Positions 37,960 through 46,385 of a stretch of 64,000 nt of DNA are shown piece by piece. Location: contig NZ_JAELYA010000002.1 of assembly GCF_017589465.1 (NCBI RefSeq), positions 434,001-498,000 on the forward strand. Reading direction: 5' to 3'. The number at the start of each line of letters is the position of its first letter. The stretch's first letter is position 1. The stretch is from Pseudomonas schmalbachii (GTDB lineage: Bacteria; Pseudomonadota; Gammaproteobacteria; Pseudomonadales; Pseudomonadaceae). The notes beneath the pieces are model-generated. The model was given only the letters and a program-made list of their open reading frames with translations. It was not told where the DNA came from and searched no databases. The position numbers and the translations under genes were made by a program.

Positions 37960-37991
37960 GTGAGCCGGTCCTACACCGGCTCACCCTTTCT
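37960..37991 (+). terminator. Intrinsic terminator of the dpp operon
   Basis: 10-bp perfect stem GTGAGCCGGT / ACCGGCTCAC, 5-base loop, followed by CCTTTCT. Six bases after the dppF stop. The T run is short. Confidence 0.75.
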
Positions 37992-38115
37992 ACAGAGATA
38001 TCTCGCACCGCGTTCCAAGACCATTCCTACGGCATTGGTCCTGATTTCTCGCTAGGGTGGCGCCTCGCCACTGCTCAGCATTGCTGTGGCAGTTTTTCAC
38101 AGGGCCACGTCATCC

Positions 38116-38769
38116 ATGCTGCTCTTCCTCCTTCTCATCCTCGTCGCCGCCATCGTCGCGAATGTCCAGCTTCACAAATGGCAGCGCCAGCGGCGTCTGG
38201 ATGCCCGCACTCCGGCGAAAACCAGGAAGCGGGCCGCGCCCAGGGAACCGGCCGTGGCAGAGACCGATCCCGATGAAATCGATTGGGAAGAGCTGGACCT
38301 GGAAGCGTTCGACCTCGTCCCGCCCGCTCCAGCACCGGCTCGACGCCCGGAGCTCAAGCCCGTGAAGACCGAGCCGCCGGCCGATCGTCCCGCGGCAAAA
38401 CCGAAGGCGGAACCCAAGGGTGACTTCTCGCCGCTGGAGCACGCACTGCCGCAGGGGCGACTGACCGCCGCACAACGCGACGAGGCCATGGCGCAACTGC
38501 TCAAGGCCAGCCTGCACATCCCCGCTCCGGGGCCAGGCGAAAGGCACGTCGTGCTGGACATGGACGACGGCAGCTACGTGCCGGTCGCCACCCATCCGGC
38601 GGCGGCCAGCATCGCACTGGGGTATCTCGCCGAGAGAATGCAGCCATGCCAGGGTGCGCAACTGCTACGCGAATTGCGCGGCTCGAAAGTTGGCCTGCTG
38701 GTAGTCGCGCGCAATCCGCAGAAGCCGTCTGTGGCCCGCCTGTGGAAAATTCAGCCGGAAGACCTGTAG
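38116..38769 (+). CDS. Membrane-anchored protein of unknown function
   Basis: 217 residues from ATG at 38116. One N-terminal membrane helix (LLFLLLILVAAIVANVQL), then a basic patch, an acidic stretch (DPDEIDWEELDLEAFDL) and a Pro/Ala/Lys-rich linker to about residue 105. The C-terminal ~110 residues look folded (LTAAQRDEAMAQLLKASLHI, then RHVVLDMDDGSYVPVATH). I do not recognise a family. A frame open from 38086 would place ten residues before the helix. The stop TAG is part of a GTAGGAGCAACTGTGTTGCA repeat. Codon use is like its neighbours; most likely a real lineage-specific gene. Confidence 0.7.
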   Translation: MLLFLLLILVAAIVANVQLHKWQRQRRLDARTPAKTRKRAAPREPAVAETDPDEIDWEELDLEAFDLVPPAPAPARRPELKPVKTEPPADRPAAKPKAEPKGDFSPLEHALPQGRLTAAQRDEAMAQLLKASLHIPAPGPGERHVVLDMDDGSYVPVATHPAAASIALGYLAERMQPCQGAQLLRELRGSKVGLLVVARNPQKPSVARLWKIQPEDL

Positions 38770-38953
38770 GAGCAACTGTGTTGCATCGGTGCAAGGCTTC
38801 CCCCTCTCCCTTGAGGGAGAGGGGGCTGTCCGGAGTTAACGGCTGGCACGGCACACAACTCCGCGCCGTTGTGCCCCCTCTCCCTCCGGGAGAGGGTTGG
38901 GGTGAGGGAAGCGCAACGCCGGTGTTTCGTAGGAGCGAGCCGGCTCCTGCGAA
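38766..38953. repeat. Repeat-rich region upstream of rtcB
   Basis: Within the 449-base gap 38770-39218: a family F unit at 38766-38790, a perfect 12-bp hairpin CCCCCTCTCCCT / AGGGAGAGGGGG (38800-38825), a related hairpin CCCTCTCCC / GGGAGAGGG (about 38877-38898), and a small GTAGGAGCGAGCCGGCTCCTGCG hairpin described by its arms GGAGC / GGCTCC (about 38929-38952). The rest (38954-39082) shows no gene or clear promoter. Confidence 0.7.
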
Positions 38954-39082
38954 GATGCCGTCGCGTAGCCGGCGCCCATGCGCTCGCCGCTGCGGCACCT
39001 GCCGAAGTGACGACGATTGCGTGCCGGCCAGTCCGCGCCTATCATTCGCCACCTTCCACCCACCCAGCAAAGGAGACACATC

Positions 39083-39124
39083 ATGCAAACGCTGATCACC
39101 CTTTGCAGGTCGCGCCTGGCGTAA
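39083..39124 (+). CDS. 13-codon leader ORF upstream of rtcB
   Basis: ATG at 39083 preceded by AAAGGAGACACATC, one of the strongest ribosome binding sites in the window, and followed by only MQTLITLCRSRLA before TAA. A short hairpin GCCGCC-CAACT-GGCGGC (about 39136-39152) lies between it and rtcB, whose own ribosome binding site is poor. It may be a leader peptide or the remnant of a lost gene start. Too short for homology. Confidence 0.35.
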   Translation: MQTLITLCRSRLA

Positions 39125-39218
39125 TTGCTTCCCCCGCCGCCCAACTGGCGGCATCGCATTGCCCGGCTCCGGCCTGCCCCATCCTCTTTTTTCGTTTCAT
39201 TCCTCATGGGATTGGACA

Positions 39219-40355
39219 ATGGGCAATTGCATCAAAAATCTGTCCGACGGCGTCGTGCTGATCGCCGCGGACGATACCTGGATCGAAGGTAAAGCGATCC
39301 AGCAACTCGAAACCACCGCCCGCCTGCCGGGCATGCGGCAGGTCGCCGGCATGCCGGACCTGCATCCGGGGCGCGGCTATCCGATCGGCGCCGCGTTCTT
39401 CTCCTGCGGCCGCCTGTATCCGGCACTGGTGGGCAATGACATCGGCTGCGGCATGGCGCTGTGGCGCACCGACATCGGCGTCGCCAAGCTGAACCTGGAC
39501 AAGCTGGAAAAGCGCCTGGGCAACCTCGACGGTCCGCTGGACGAAGACTGGAGCGAGCACATCGCCGGCTTCGGCCTCGCGCCCTGCGGCCACGAGCATT
39601 CCCTCGGCACCATCGGCGGCGGCAATCACTTCGCCGAACTGCAGCAACTCGAGCGGTTGTATGACTCCGACGCCGTGGAAACTCTCGGGCTCGACCGTCG
39701 CCAGTTGCTCCTGTTGGTACACAGCGGTTCACGTGGGCTCGGCGAAGCCATCCTGCGCGAGCAGGTAGAACGCTTCAGTCACCAGGGCCTGGAGGAAGAA
39801 AGCGACGACTGCACGCACTACCTCGCCCGCCACGACGGTGCGCTGCGCTTCGCCGAGGCCAACCGCCAGTTGATCGCCCTGCGCATGCTCGACCGCCTGC
39901 GCGCGCATGGCGAGCAGGTACTGGACGTCAATCACAACCTCGTCAGCCCGGCACGAATCGGTGGCGTCGACGGCTGGCTGCACCGCAAGGGCGCCACACC
40001 AGCGGACCGCGGCGTCATGGTTATCCCCGGCTCGCGCGGCGACTACAGCTACCTGGTGGAGCCGGTCGCCGACGAGCGCAGCCTGCTCTCCCTCGCCCAC
40101 GGCGCGGGCCGCAAGTGGATGCGCAGCGAATGCAGGGATCGCCTGGCGCCGCGCTATCGCGTCGAGCAGCTCACGCGTACTGCGCTGGGCAGCCGGGTGA
40201 TCTGCGGCGATCGCGGGCTGATCTACGAGGAGGCGCCGGAAGCCTACAAGGCCATCGACTCGGTAGTCGGTGCGCTGCACGACGCTGGCCTGCTGCGGAT
40301 ACTCGCACGCCTGAAGCCGGTGCTGACCTACAAGACCCGCGGGGAGTGCTGCTGA
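39219..40355 (+). CDS. rtcB: RNA-splicing ligase RtcB family protein (PrfH-associated type)
   Basis: 378 residues, shorter than E. coli RtcB (408). RtcB joins RNA ends bearing 2',3'-cyclic phosphate and 5'-OH using GTP and Mn2+. Metal and guanylate motifs are visible: MPDLHPGRGYPIG, NDIGCGMALW, GTIGGGNHFAE, LLVHSGSRGLGE, GVMVIPGSRGDYSYLVEP, quoted separately, and HGAGRKW with the histidine that becomes guanylylated. Start ATG 39219; the upstream frame from 39159 is not family-like. Its stop overlaps the prfH start (TGATG), so the two are translated together. No archease or RtcR regulator is present, which separates it from the rtcBA operon type. Confidence 0.93.
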   Translation: MGNCIKNLSDGVVLIAADDTWIEGKAIQQLETTARLPGMRQVAGMPDLHPGRGYPIGAAFFSCGRLYPALVGNDIGCGMALWRTDIGVAKLNLDKLEKRLGNLDGPLDEDWSEHIAGFGLAPCGHEHSLGTIGGGNHFAELQQLERLYDSDAVETLGLDRRQLLLLVHSGSRGLGEAILREQVERFSHQGLEEESDDCTHYLARHDGALRFAEANRQLIALRMLDRLRAHGEQVLDVNHNLVSPARIGGVDGWLHRKGATPADRGVMVIPGSRGDYSYLVEPVADERSLLSLAHGAGRKWMRSECRDRLAPRYRVEQLTRTALGSRVICGDRGLIYEEAPEAYKAIDSVVGALHDAGLLRILARLKPVLTYKTRGECC

Positions 40356-40966
40356 TGATCCTGTTGCAACTCTCCGCGGCACAGGGGCCGGACGAATGTG
40401 CACTGGCGGTGACCAAGGCCCTGCAGCGCTTGCTGAGCGAGGCCGAAGCCACGGGGGTCGAAGTCAGAGTGATCGAAGAAGAAGCCGGGCCGCGACGGCA
40501 CACCCTGCTGTCGACATTGCTGGCGCTGGAGGGCGAGTCGGCGGCAACGCTGGCCGAAGCCTGGAGCGGTACTCTGCAATGGGTCTGCGCCAGTCCTTAT
40601 CGCCCGAACCACGGACGCAAGAACTGGTACTTCGGCGGTACGCAATTCAGCGTGCCGCCGGCCAGCCTGGAAGGCGAAGTACGCTTCGAAACCCTGCGTT
40701 CCTCTGGCCCCGGCGGCCAGCACGTCAACACCACCGACTCGGCGGTGCGCGCCACCCACGTCGCTACAGGCCTGAGCGTGAAGGTACAGAGCGAGCGCAG
40801 CCAGCACGCCAACAAGCGCCTGGCGCTGCTGCTGATCGCCCGCAAGTTGACCGAGCGTGCGGAGCAGGCGGACAGCGAGCTGCGTGCCGAACGACGGTTG
40901 GTGCATCACCAGTTGGAGCGCGGCAATCCCCGCCGGGTGTTTCGCGGCGAGCGCTTCGAGGGCTGA
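40355..40966 (+). CDS. prfH: Peptide chain release factor homologue PrfH
   Basis: 203 residues. Release-factor domain 3 with the peptidyl-hydrolysis motif GGQ at residues 120-122 (SSGPGGQHVNTT). It lacks the stop-codon-reading domain 2 of RF1/RF2; the N-terminal ~100 residues are PrfH-specific. PrfH with its partner RtcB is reported to rescue and then repair ribosomes whose 16S decoding centre has been nicked by ribotoxins. ATG shares a base with the rtcB stop. The last four codons (Phe-Glu-Gly-stop) lie in a palindrome shared with the convergent pxpC. Confidence 0.93.
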   Translation: MILLQLSAAQGPDECALAVTKALQRLLSEAEATGVEVRVIEEEAGPRRHTLLSTLLALEGESAATLAEAWSGTLQWVCASPYRPNHGRKNWYFGGTQFSVPPASLEGEVRFETLRSSGPGGQHVNTTDSAVRATHVATGLSVKVQSERSQHANKRLALLLIARKLTERAEQADSELRAERRLVHHQLERGNPRRVFRGERFEG

Positions 40967-40980
40967 TTTCAGCCCTCGAA
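40955..40980. terminator. Palindrome shared by the convergent prfH and pxpC ends
   Basis: TTCGAGGGCTGA-TT-TCAGCCCTCGAA: 12-bp perfect arms with a 2-base centre. Each arm holds the last codons and TGA stop of one gene, so both proteins end in Phe-Glu-Gly. The stops are 2 bases apart. No T run on either side; it can act only as a hairpin that ends or protects both transcripts. Confidence 0.6.
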
Positions 40981-41889
40981 GAAACGCAGGAACGCGCGCA
41001 GGTCCGCCTGCGCCTGCTCCAGCGAGCCCTCGGTGAAGCGCACCTCGCCATGCGCCGGGCATTGTGCGAGGCGCGCCAGGTCGAGGGGATGGAGCACACC
41101 GAGCAGCGGATAACCGCCCATGGTCTGCCGGTCGGCCTGCAGGATGATCGGCTGGCCGTCCGGCGGGATCTGGATGGCGCCGGCCACCACGCCCAGCGAC
41201 CATTGCCGGGACGGCGCGGCGATGGGCTGGCCGCTCAGGCGCACGCCCATGCGGTCGGATTGCGGGCTGATCTTCCAGGACTGGGAAAAGAATGCCGCGC
41301 GCTGTTCGGCAGGAAACTCGTCGGCGCCGGGCAACACCCGCAGGGTCGGCGCTTTCCGGTAGTCCGGGCGATAGCTCCACGACACGCTGGCTGGCCGCTC
41401 GAAGGCATCGGCAGCATCGACGCAGGGCAGCAGATCACCCGCCGCCAACGCCCGGCCATCGCCATGCAGTCCGCCCAATCCCTCCCGCCGCTGGCTGGCG
41501 ACGCTACCGAGCACCGGACTTGCGTGAAATCCACCGGCCGCCGCCAGATAGCCACGCTGGCCGCTGGCGGCGAAACCCAGCTTCAGGTGCTGGCCCGCTC
41601 GAACCGGAAATCGAGACCATCCCGGCAAGGCGACGCCATCCAGGCTGGCCGGCAGCTCGGCGCCGGTCAGCGCCAGCCAGGTATCGACCTGCGCTTCCAG
41701 TTCCGCGCCACCGAGGGCGATTTCCAGCAACGGCGCGCCCCGGCGATTGCCCAGCAGCCGGTTGGCCCAGGCCGCCGCATGGATATCCACAGGCCCGGAC
41801 GGCGATACGCCGAGATGCTGCCAGCCATGCCGGCCGGCGTCCTGCAGCAGGCTCAGCGGCCCCGCCTTGAGCACGCGCAGCCCGCTCAT
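40969..41889 (-). CDS. pxpC: 5-oxoprolinase subunit PxpC (KipA-like)
   Basis: 306 residues. AHS2/biotin-dependent carboxyltransferase-like fold: [20 protein letters not shown] at the start, GHQHLGVSPSGPVD-like GWQHLGVSPSGPVD, SDRMGVRLSG and QPIILQADRQTMGGYP. With PxpA and PxpB it forms the prokaryotic ATP-dependent 5-oxoprolinase that converts 5-oxoproline to glutamate. ATG at 41889 overlaps the pxpB stop (ATGA). Convergent with prfH. Confidence 0.95.
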   Translation of the reverse strand: MSGLRVLKAGPLSLLQDAGRHGWQHLGVSPSGPVDIHAAAWANRLLGNRRGAPLLEIALGGAELEAQVDTWLALTGAELPASLDGVALPGWSRFPVRAGQHLKLGFAASGQRGYLAAAGGFHASPVLGSVASQRREGLGGLHGDGRALAAGDLLPCVDAADAFERPASVSWSYRPDYRKAPTLRVLPGADEFPAEQRAAFFSQSWKISPQSDRMGVRLSGQPIAAPSRQWSLGVVAGAIQIPPDGQPIILQADRQTMGGYPLLGVLHPLDLARLAQCPAHGEVRFTEGSLEQAQADLRAFLRFFEG

Positions 41890-42560
41890 GCGCCATCCGC
41901 AGCGCGATAGGCCGCCTCGTCGATGGGCAGGAAGCGCACCCGGTCGCCCAGCATCAATGGGCAGGGCGGCTCGGCCTGTGGATCGAACAGCGATGCGGCA
42001 GTGCGTCCCAGCAGGTGCCAGCCGCCCGGCGAGGCCTGTGGATAAATCGCCGTCTGCCGCTCGGCGATGGCCAGGCTGCCGGCCGGCACCTGGGTGCGCG
42101 GAGTGGAGCGGCGCGGCAGGGCGAGGCGTTCGTCGAGTTCGCCGAGGTAGGCGAAACCGGGGGCGAAGCCGATGGCTCCGACGCGGTATTCACGGCCGGT
42201 GTGCAGTTCGATCACCTGCGCCACGGACAGGCCGCAGGCGCGGGCCACCTCAGGCAAGTCGTCGCCGGCATACCAGACCGGGATTTCATGCAGCCGCCCC
42301 GTTTCGCCGGCAAGCGGCTCGCTGTCCCAGCCGTCCAGCAGCGTCTGCACCTGCCGTTGCAGCGTCGGCAGGTCGATGCGCAGCAGGTCGTAGTGCAGCA
42401 GCAGGGTGGTCCAGCCGGGCACCACGTCGGTCAGGCAGTCGCCCAGCCGCTCGCGCAGACGCCGCGCCAGGGCGGCGATGCGCAGCGGCAGGTGTTCGTC
42501 GGGATGTTCGGCCAGGGTCAGCAGCAATGCTTCGGCGCCCAGCGGCTGGATGCGCGTCAT
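41886..42560 (-). CDS. pxpB: 5-oxoprolinase subunit PxpB (KipI-like)
   Basis: 224 residues, AHS1/KipI family. Signature [19 protein letters not shown], then [12 protein letters not shown] and [18 protein letters not shown], the usual C-terminal block. Subunit of 5-oxoprolinase. ATG at 42560 overlaps the pxpA stop by ATGA and its own stop overlaps pxpC in the same way, so the three subunits are tightly coupled. Confidence 0.96.
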   Translation of the reverse strand: MTRIQPLGAEALLLTLAEHPDEHLPLRIAALARRLRERLGDCLTDVVPGWTTLLLHYDLLRIDLPTLQRQVQTLLDGWDSEPLAGETGRLHEIPVWYAGDDLPEVARACGLSVAQVIELHTGREYRVGAIGFAPGFAYLGELDERLALPRRSTPRTQVPAGSLAIAERQTAIYPQASPGGWHLLGRTAASLFDPQAEPPCPLMLGDRVRFLPIDEAAYRAADGA

Positions 42561-43303
42561 GCAGCGTCCAGCAGTCCGCGCAGACGGCGCAGCACCGCCA
42601 GCGATTCCGGGTTGTCGCCGTGCACGCAGAGGCTGTCGGCGCGCAGCAGCAGCGGATTGCCATCGATATCCGGGAAGGGTTCGCCACGGGCGATGGCCAA
42701 TGCCTGTTCGAGGATGCGCTGCGAATCGTGGTGCACCGCGTTCGGCAGCCGGCGCGGGGCGAGCTGGCCGTCGGGCAGGTAGGCGCGGTCGGCGAAGGCT
42801 TCGAACATCAGCGGCACATCGGCGGCGTCGGCCAGCTCCAGTTCGCGGCGGTTGTCGGCCAGCGCCAGCACCATCAGCGGCAGGCGCTTGCGGTAGGCGG
42901 CGCAGGCATCCAGCACGGCGCGCAGCAGGGCGTCGTCGCGCACAAGGTCGTTGTACAGCGCGCCGTGTGGCTTGACGTAGTCGACCTGGGTGCCGGCTGC
43001 GCGGCAGAAGGCGTCCAGCGCGCCGACCTGGTAGAGCACCAGCGCCTGCACTTCCTCCGGCGAGCAGCTCATGTGGCGGCGGCCGAAACCGACGAGGTCG
43101 GGATAGGACGGATGCGCGCCAACGCTGACCCCATGCTCCACCGCGAGGCGCACGGTGCGCTGCATGATGGTCGGGTCGCCGGCATGGAAACCGCAGGCCA
43201 GGTTGGCCTGGTCGATCAGCGGCATGGCGTGCGTGTCGTCGCCCATCTTCCAGGCGCCGAAGCTTTCACCCATGTCGCAGTTGAGGAGGATTCGTGTAGT
43301 CAT
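42557..43303 (-). CDS. pxpA: 5-oxoprolinase subunit PxpA (LamB/YcsF family)
   Basis: 248 residues. [16 protein letters not shown] at the N-terminus, [11 protein letters not shown] and [15 protein letters not shown] are the LamB/YcsF hallmarks. Binds 5-oxoproline and cooperates with PxpBC in its ATP-driven ring opening. First gene of the minus-strand pxpABC unit; no dedicated transporter or regulator is next to it. ATG at 43303 has GAGGA upstream. Confidence 0.96.
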   Translation of the reverse strand: MTTRILLNCDMGESFGAWKMGDDTHAMPLIDQANLACGFHAGDPTIMQRTVRLAVEHGVSVGAHPSYPDLVGFGRRHMSCSPEEVQALVLYQVGALDAFCRAAGTQVDYVKPHGALYNDLVRDDALLRAVLDACAAYRKRLPLMVLALADNRRELELADAADVPLMFEAFADRAYLPDGQLAPRRLPNAVHHDSQRILEQALAIARGEPFPDIDGNPLLLRADSLCVHGDNPESLAVLRRLRGLLDAA

Positions 43304-43366
43304 GCCCGAAGCTTAAAGCCGGAAGCCTGGAGCGGGAAGCAGGACATGGGGGCCGGAGCGGCCGGG

Positions 43367-43428
43367 GTGGCGGGTTTCACCCGCCCTACGCCGGAGCTAT
43401 CCCCACGTAGAGCGGGTGCAACCCGCCG
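43367..43428. repeat. Palindromic repeat, family E
   Basis: GGCGGGTTTCACCCGCCCTACG ... described by arms GGCGGGT / ACCCGCCCTACG and CGTAGAGCGGGTGCAACCCG CC. Lies directly after the piuB stop codon (43429-43431) and fills most of the piuB-pxpA gap. Confidence 0.8.
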
Positions 43429-45996
43429 TCAATACACATCCCGCCGGTAGCGGCCGCTTTCCAGCAGCGACTCCACCTCGTCGTCGCCAAGCATTTCGCG
43501 CAAGGCACGGTCGACGCCCTCGGCCATGCCTTGCAGGCTGCCGCAGACGTAGATCACCGCGCCGTCGTCGAGCCATTCGCGCAACGTCGCGGCCTGTTCG
43601 CGCAGGCGGTCCTGCACGTAGATCTTCTCCGCCTGGTCGCGGGAGAAGGCCACGTCCAGGCGCTGCAGGTCGCCGCTGGCCAGCGCGGCTTCCAGCTCGC
43701 CACGGCAATAGAAGTCGTGAGCGATGTTGCGCTCGCCGAACAGCAGCCAGTTGCGCTGGCGGCCCTCGGCGATGCTGGCACGCAGCAGCGAGCGCAGGCC
43801 GGCGAGGCCGGTGCCGTTGCCGATCAGGATCAGCGGGCGGTCGTCCTCGCTCAGGTGGAAGCTGCGGTTGCTGCGATGGCGCAGCAGCACGCTGCCGCCC
43901 GCTGGCAGGTACTCGGTCAGCCATCCGGAGCCGATGCCCAGGCTGCCGTCGGGATGGCGTTCCTGGCGCACGATCAGTTCCAGCGCGCCGTCGCTGCGCA
44001 GCGAGGCGATGGAGTACTCGCGCGCCGAGATCGTCGCCAGCGCGTCGTACAGCGCCTGGGCGTGCAGGCCGAGCAGGTCTTCCAGGTACGGCGGCAGCAG
44101 GCAGCCGGCGAGCGCTATATAGAGTGGGACCGGGCTGCCATCCACCTGCACCGGCGTCTGCGCGTCCACACCCAGCGGCGCCAGCCACTGGCGGACGCGC
44201 TGCTCGGGCTGGCGCGGGAGGATTTCCACCAGGTCGCCGGCGCGCCAGTCGATCTGCGAATCGGCCGGCGCAGTGAGGCGCAGCAGCCAGGTGGATTCGC
44301 CCTGGCTGCCGGGGTTCAGATGTTCGCGGGCGCCCAGCGTCCACACTTCGAACGGCTCGCTGCCAAGCACGGCCTGCGGTGCCGCGCCGGTGAGCGCGGC
44401 GAGCTGCTGCTGCCAGCCATGCAGGGCTGCGGCGTCGCCATTGTCCACTTCGATGCCGTCGAACAGCGGTCGTGCGCCCTGCCCTTGCAGCCAGCCATGC
44501 AGGCGCCGGGCGAAGCCGCAGAACTGCTGGTACTGGCGGTCGCCGAGGGCGAGCACGGCGTAGCGCAGGTCGTTCAGGCCCATGACCTGGCCGAGCACCT
44601 GGCGCTCGAAGCCTCGGGCGTTGTCCGGCGCTTCGCCGTCGCCGAAGGTGCTGACCACGAACAGCGCATTGCGCGCGCGCTCCAGTTCGTCGCGGCGCAG
44701 GCGCGCCAGCGGCTCGACCCGCACCGGCAGGCCGGCGGCCTGCAGCTGACCGGCGCTCTGCCAGGCGAGGCGTTCGGCGAAGCCGCTCTGGCTGGCGTAG
44801 CCGATCAGCCAGGCATCGCGTCCGTCGCTCGCCTCCAGGCCGCTGCGCGCCGCCTGTGCCGCGCGCTTCTTGCGCCGGCGGTCGAGATAGAGCAGCCAGC
44901 CGGTGATGAAGAACAGCGGCATCGCCAGGCTGGCGAGCATCATCAGGATGCGCCCGATGAGGCCGAAGTAGCTGCCGACGTGGATGGCGTAGACGCTGGT
45001 GAGCAGTTGCTTGCCGAAGCTGCTGTCGTTGTAGCGGGTATTGCGCAGCACCTTGCCGCTGGCCGGGTCGATGAGCAGCTCGTTGAAGGCGCGCTCGTGC
45101 GGCGCGTCGGCGAGACGGTAGAAGACCCGCGCCGGCTGGCCGCCGACCGGTGGCAGGCGCAGGTTGTAGGCGCTCATCTGCGGACCGCCGGCCTGCTGGA
45201 TGCCCGCCCACAGCGCCGGGTAGTCCACCACCAGCGGCGGACCGGACGGCATCTCGCCGCGGCGGCCCTCGCCACGCTTGCCGCCCTTGCCCTCGCCGCC
45301 CGGACCGCGCCGCTCGCCGGCGGGCGCATCGTCGAGCAGGCTGGTGAGGCCGTTGCGATACCACTCGTAGGACCAGTACAGGCCGGTCAGCGCCGCCATC
45401 AGGTAGAAGGCCAGGCACCAGGTGCCGGCTACTGCGTGCAGGTCCCAGTTGAAGCTGCGGCCCTTGCGCTTCCAGTCGAGGGTCAGCCAGGCCCGCCAGT
45501 TCAACGCGCGGCGCGGCCAGCGCAGGTACAGGCCGGACAGGCACAGGTAGATGAGGATCACGGTGCTGGCGGCGGTGATCTGCTTGCCCACCTCGCCGGC
45601 GGCGAGGAAGCGGTGCAGTTGCAGGACGAACTCGAAGAAGCCCTCGCCCCGTGCCGGCGGCAGCAGTTCGCCGCTGTACGGATCGACGTAGCGGCCCTCG
45701 CCACGGCGCTGGCCCGGCGGCGGGGTATAGAAGATGCGCGCGGCCTTTTCGCCATCGGTGAGCAGCCAGACGGAGGCGACCTTCCTGTCCGGCGAGGCGC
45801 CTTCCACGCGGCGCACCAGTTCGTCCAGCGGCAGCACGCCACCCTCGCGCCGTTCCATCGACAGGCCGGGATTGATGACTCCCAGCAACTCCTCCTGGAA
45901 CGACCACACTGCGCCCGTCAGCCCCATGAGCGCGAGCACCAGCCCGGCGCTGACGCCGAACACCCAGTGCAACTGGAACCAGACTTTCTTCAACAC
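43429..45996 (-). CDS. piuB: PepSY-domain flavodoxin/ferredoxin reductase fusion, iron-related (PiuB-like)
   Basis: 855 residues. Residues 1-~385 form a PepSY-associated membrane part with about four helices (LHWVFGVSAGLVLALMGL at the start). Residues ~395-540 are a flavodoxin (GYASQSGFAERLA, STFGDGEAPDNARGF). Residues ~565-855 are a CysJ-like reductase with the FAD motif REYSIAS and the NADPH motif LIGNGTGLAGLRS, ending in RDVY. It would pass electrons from NADPH through FAD/FMN across the inner membrane, probably to reduce ferric siderophore iron in the periplasm. Sits downstream of the piuA receptor gene. A Gly/Arg-rich low-complexity loop (GPGGEGKGGKRGEGRRGE) occurs near residue 250. Confidence 0.93.
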   Translation of the reverse strand: MLKKVWFQLHWVFGVSAGLVLALMGLTGAVWSFQEELLGVINPGLSMERREGGVLPLDELVRRVEGASPDRKVASVWLLTDGEKAARIFYTPPPGQRRGEGRYVDPYSGELLPPARGEGFFEFVLQLHRFLAAGEVGKQITAASTVILIYLCLSGLYLRWPRRALNWRAWLTLDWKRKGRSFNWDLHAVAGTWCLAFYLMAALTGLYWSYEWYRNGLTSLLDDAPAGERRGPGGEGKGGKRGEGRRGEMPSGPPLVVDYPALWAGIQQAGGPQMSAYNLRLPPVGGQPARVFYRLADAPHERAFNELLIDPASGKVLRNTRYNDSSFGKQLLTSVYAIHVGSYFGLIGRILMMLASLAMPLFFITGWLLYLDRRRKKRAAQAARSGLEASDGRDAWLIGYASQSGFAERLAWQSAGQLQAAGLPVRVEPLARLRRDELERARNALFVVSTFGDGEAPDNARGFERQVLGQVMGLNDLRYAVLALGDRQYQQFCGFARRLHGWLQGQGARPLFDGIEVDNGDAAALHGWQQQLAALTGAAPQAVLGSEPFEVWTLGAREHLNPGSQGESTWLLRLTAPADSQIDWRAGDLVEILPRQPEQRVRQWLAPLGVDAQTPVQVDGSPVPLYIALAGCLLPPYLEDLLGLHAQALYDALATISAREYSIASLRSDGALELIVRQERHPDGSLGIGSGWLTEYLPAGGSVLLRHRSNRSFHLSEDDRPLILIGNGTGLAGLRSLLRASIAEGRQRNWLLFGERNIAHDFYCRGELEAALASGDLQRLDVAFSRDQAEKIYVQDRLREQAATLREWLDDGAVIYVCGSLQGMAEGVDRALREMLGDDEVESLLESGRYRRDVY

Positions 45997-46076
45997 CTTG
46001 GCCTCACCTTCAACCTGCCCTCTCCCAAAAGCGGTGGAGGGCCCGCATTTTATTGAGAACGGTTCACATGTACAGC

Positions 46077-46303
46077 ATGGGTATCGCTTCGCTCAACCCA
46101 TCCTACGGAAGCCATCGGCCTGTAGGAGCGAGCTCTGCTCGCGAACATCAGCCCCACAAAAGATTCGCGAGCAGAGCTCGCTCCTACAAAAGCACCATCA
46201 ACGGTCATCTGCGCCTGGCTCATGGGTATCGCTTCGCTCAACCCATCCTACGGTGCCCGACATTCCGTGCGTTGGGCTTCACTGCGTTCAGCGCCAACCT
46301 ACG
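46077..46303. repeat. Cluster of repeats of families A, C and B between piuB and piuA
   Basis: Within the 389-base gap 45997-46385: a family A half unit (46077-46107), a full family C palindrome (46121-46188), a second A half unit (46221-46252) and a family B half unit (46270-46303). No gene is present; the piuA terminator follows at 46334. Confidence 0.85.
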
Positions 46304-46333
46304 TGTGCCGATTGGTGGGGTCCGTCCCTGGAC

Positions 46334-46370
46334 AAAGAAAAACCCCGCCCGAAGGAGCACCGGGCGGGGT
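46334..46370 (-). terminator. Intrinsic terminator of piuA
   Basis: Minus strand: CCCCGCCC / GGGCGGGG 8-bp stem, 11-base loop, then TTTTTCTTT. Sixteen bases beyond the piuA stop. It separates piuA from piuB transcriptionally. Confidence 0.88.
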
Positions 46371-46385
46371 CGCGCGTCGGCGCGA

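Noticed and set aside
39000-39218. Sigma54 promoter for rtcB, expected for RtcR-controlled operons
   Set aside because: No GG/GC pair with the required 10-base spacing was found, and no rtcR gene is adjacent.
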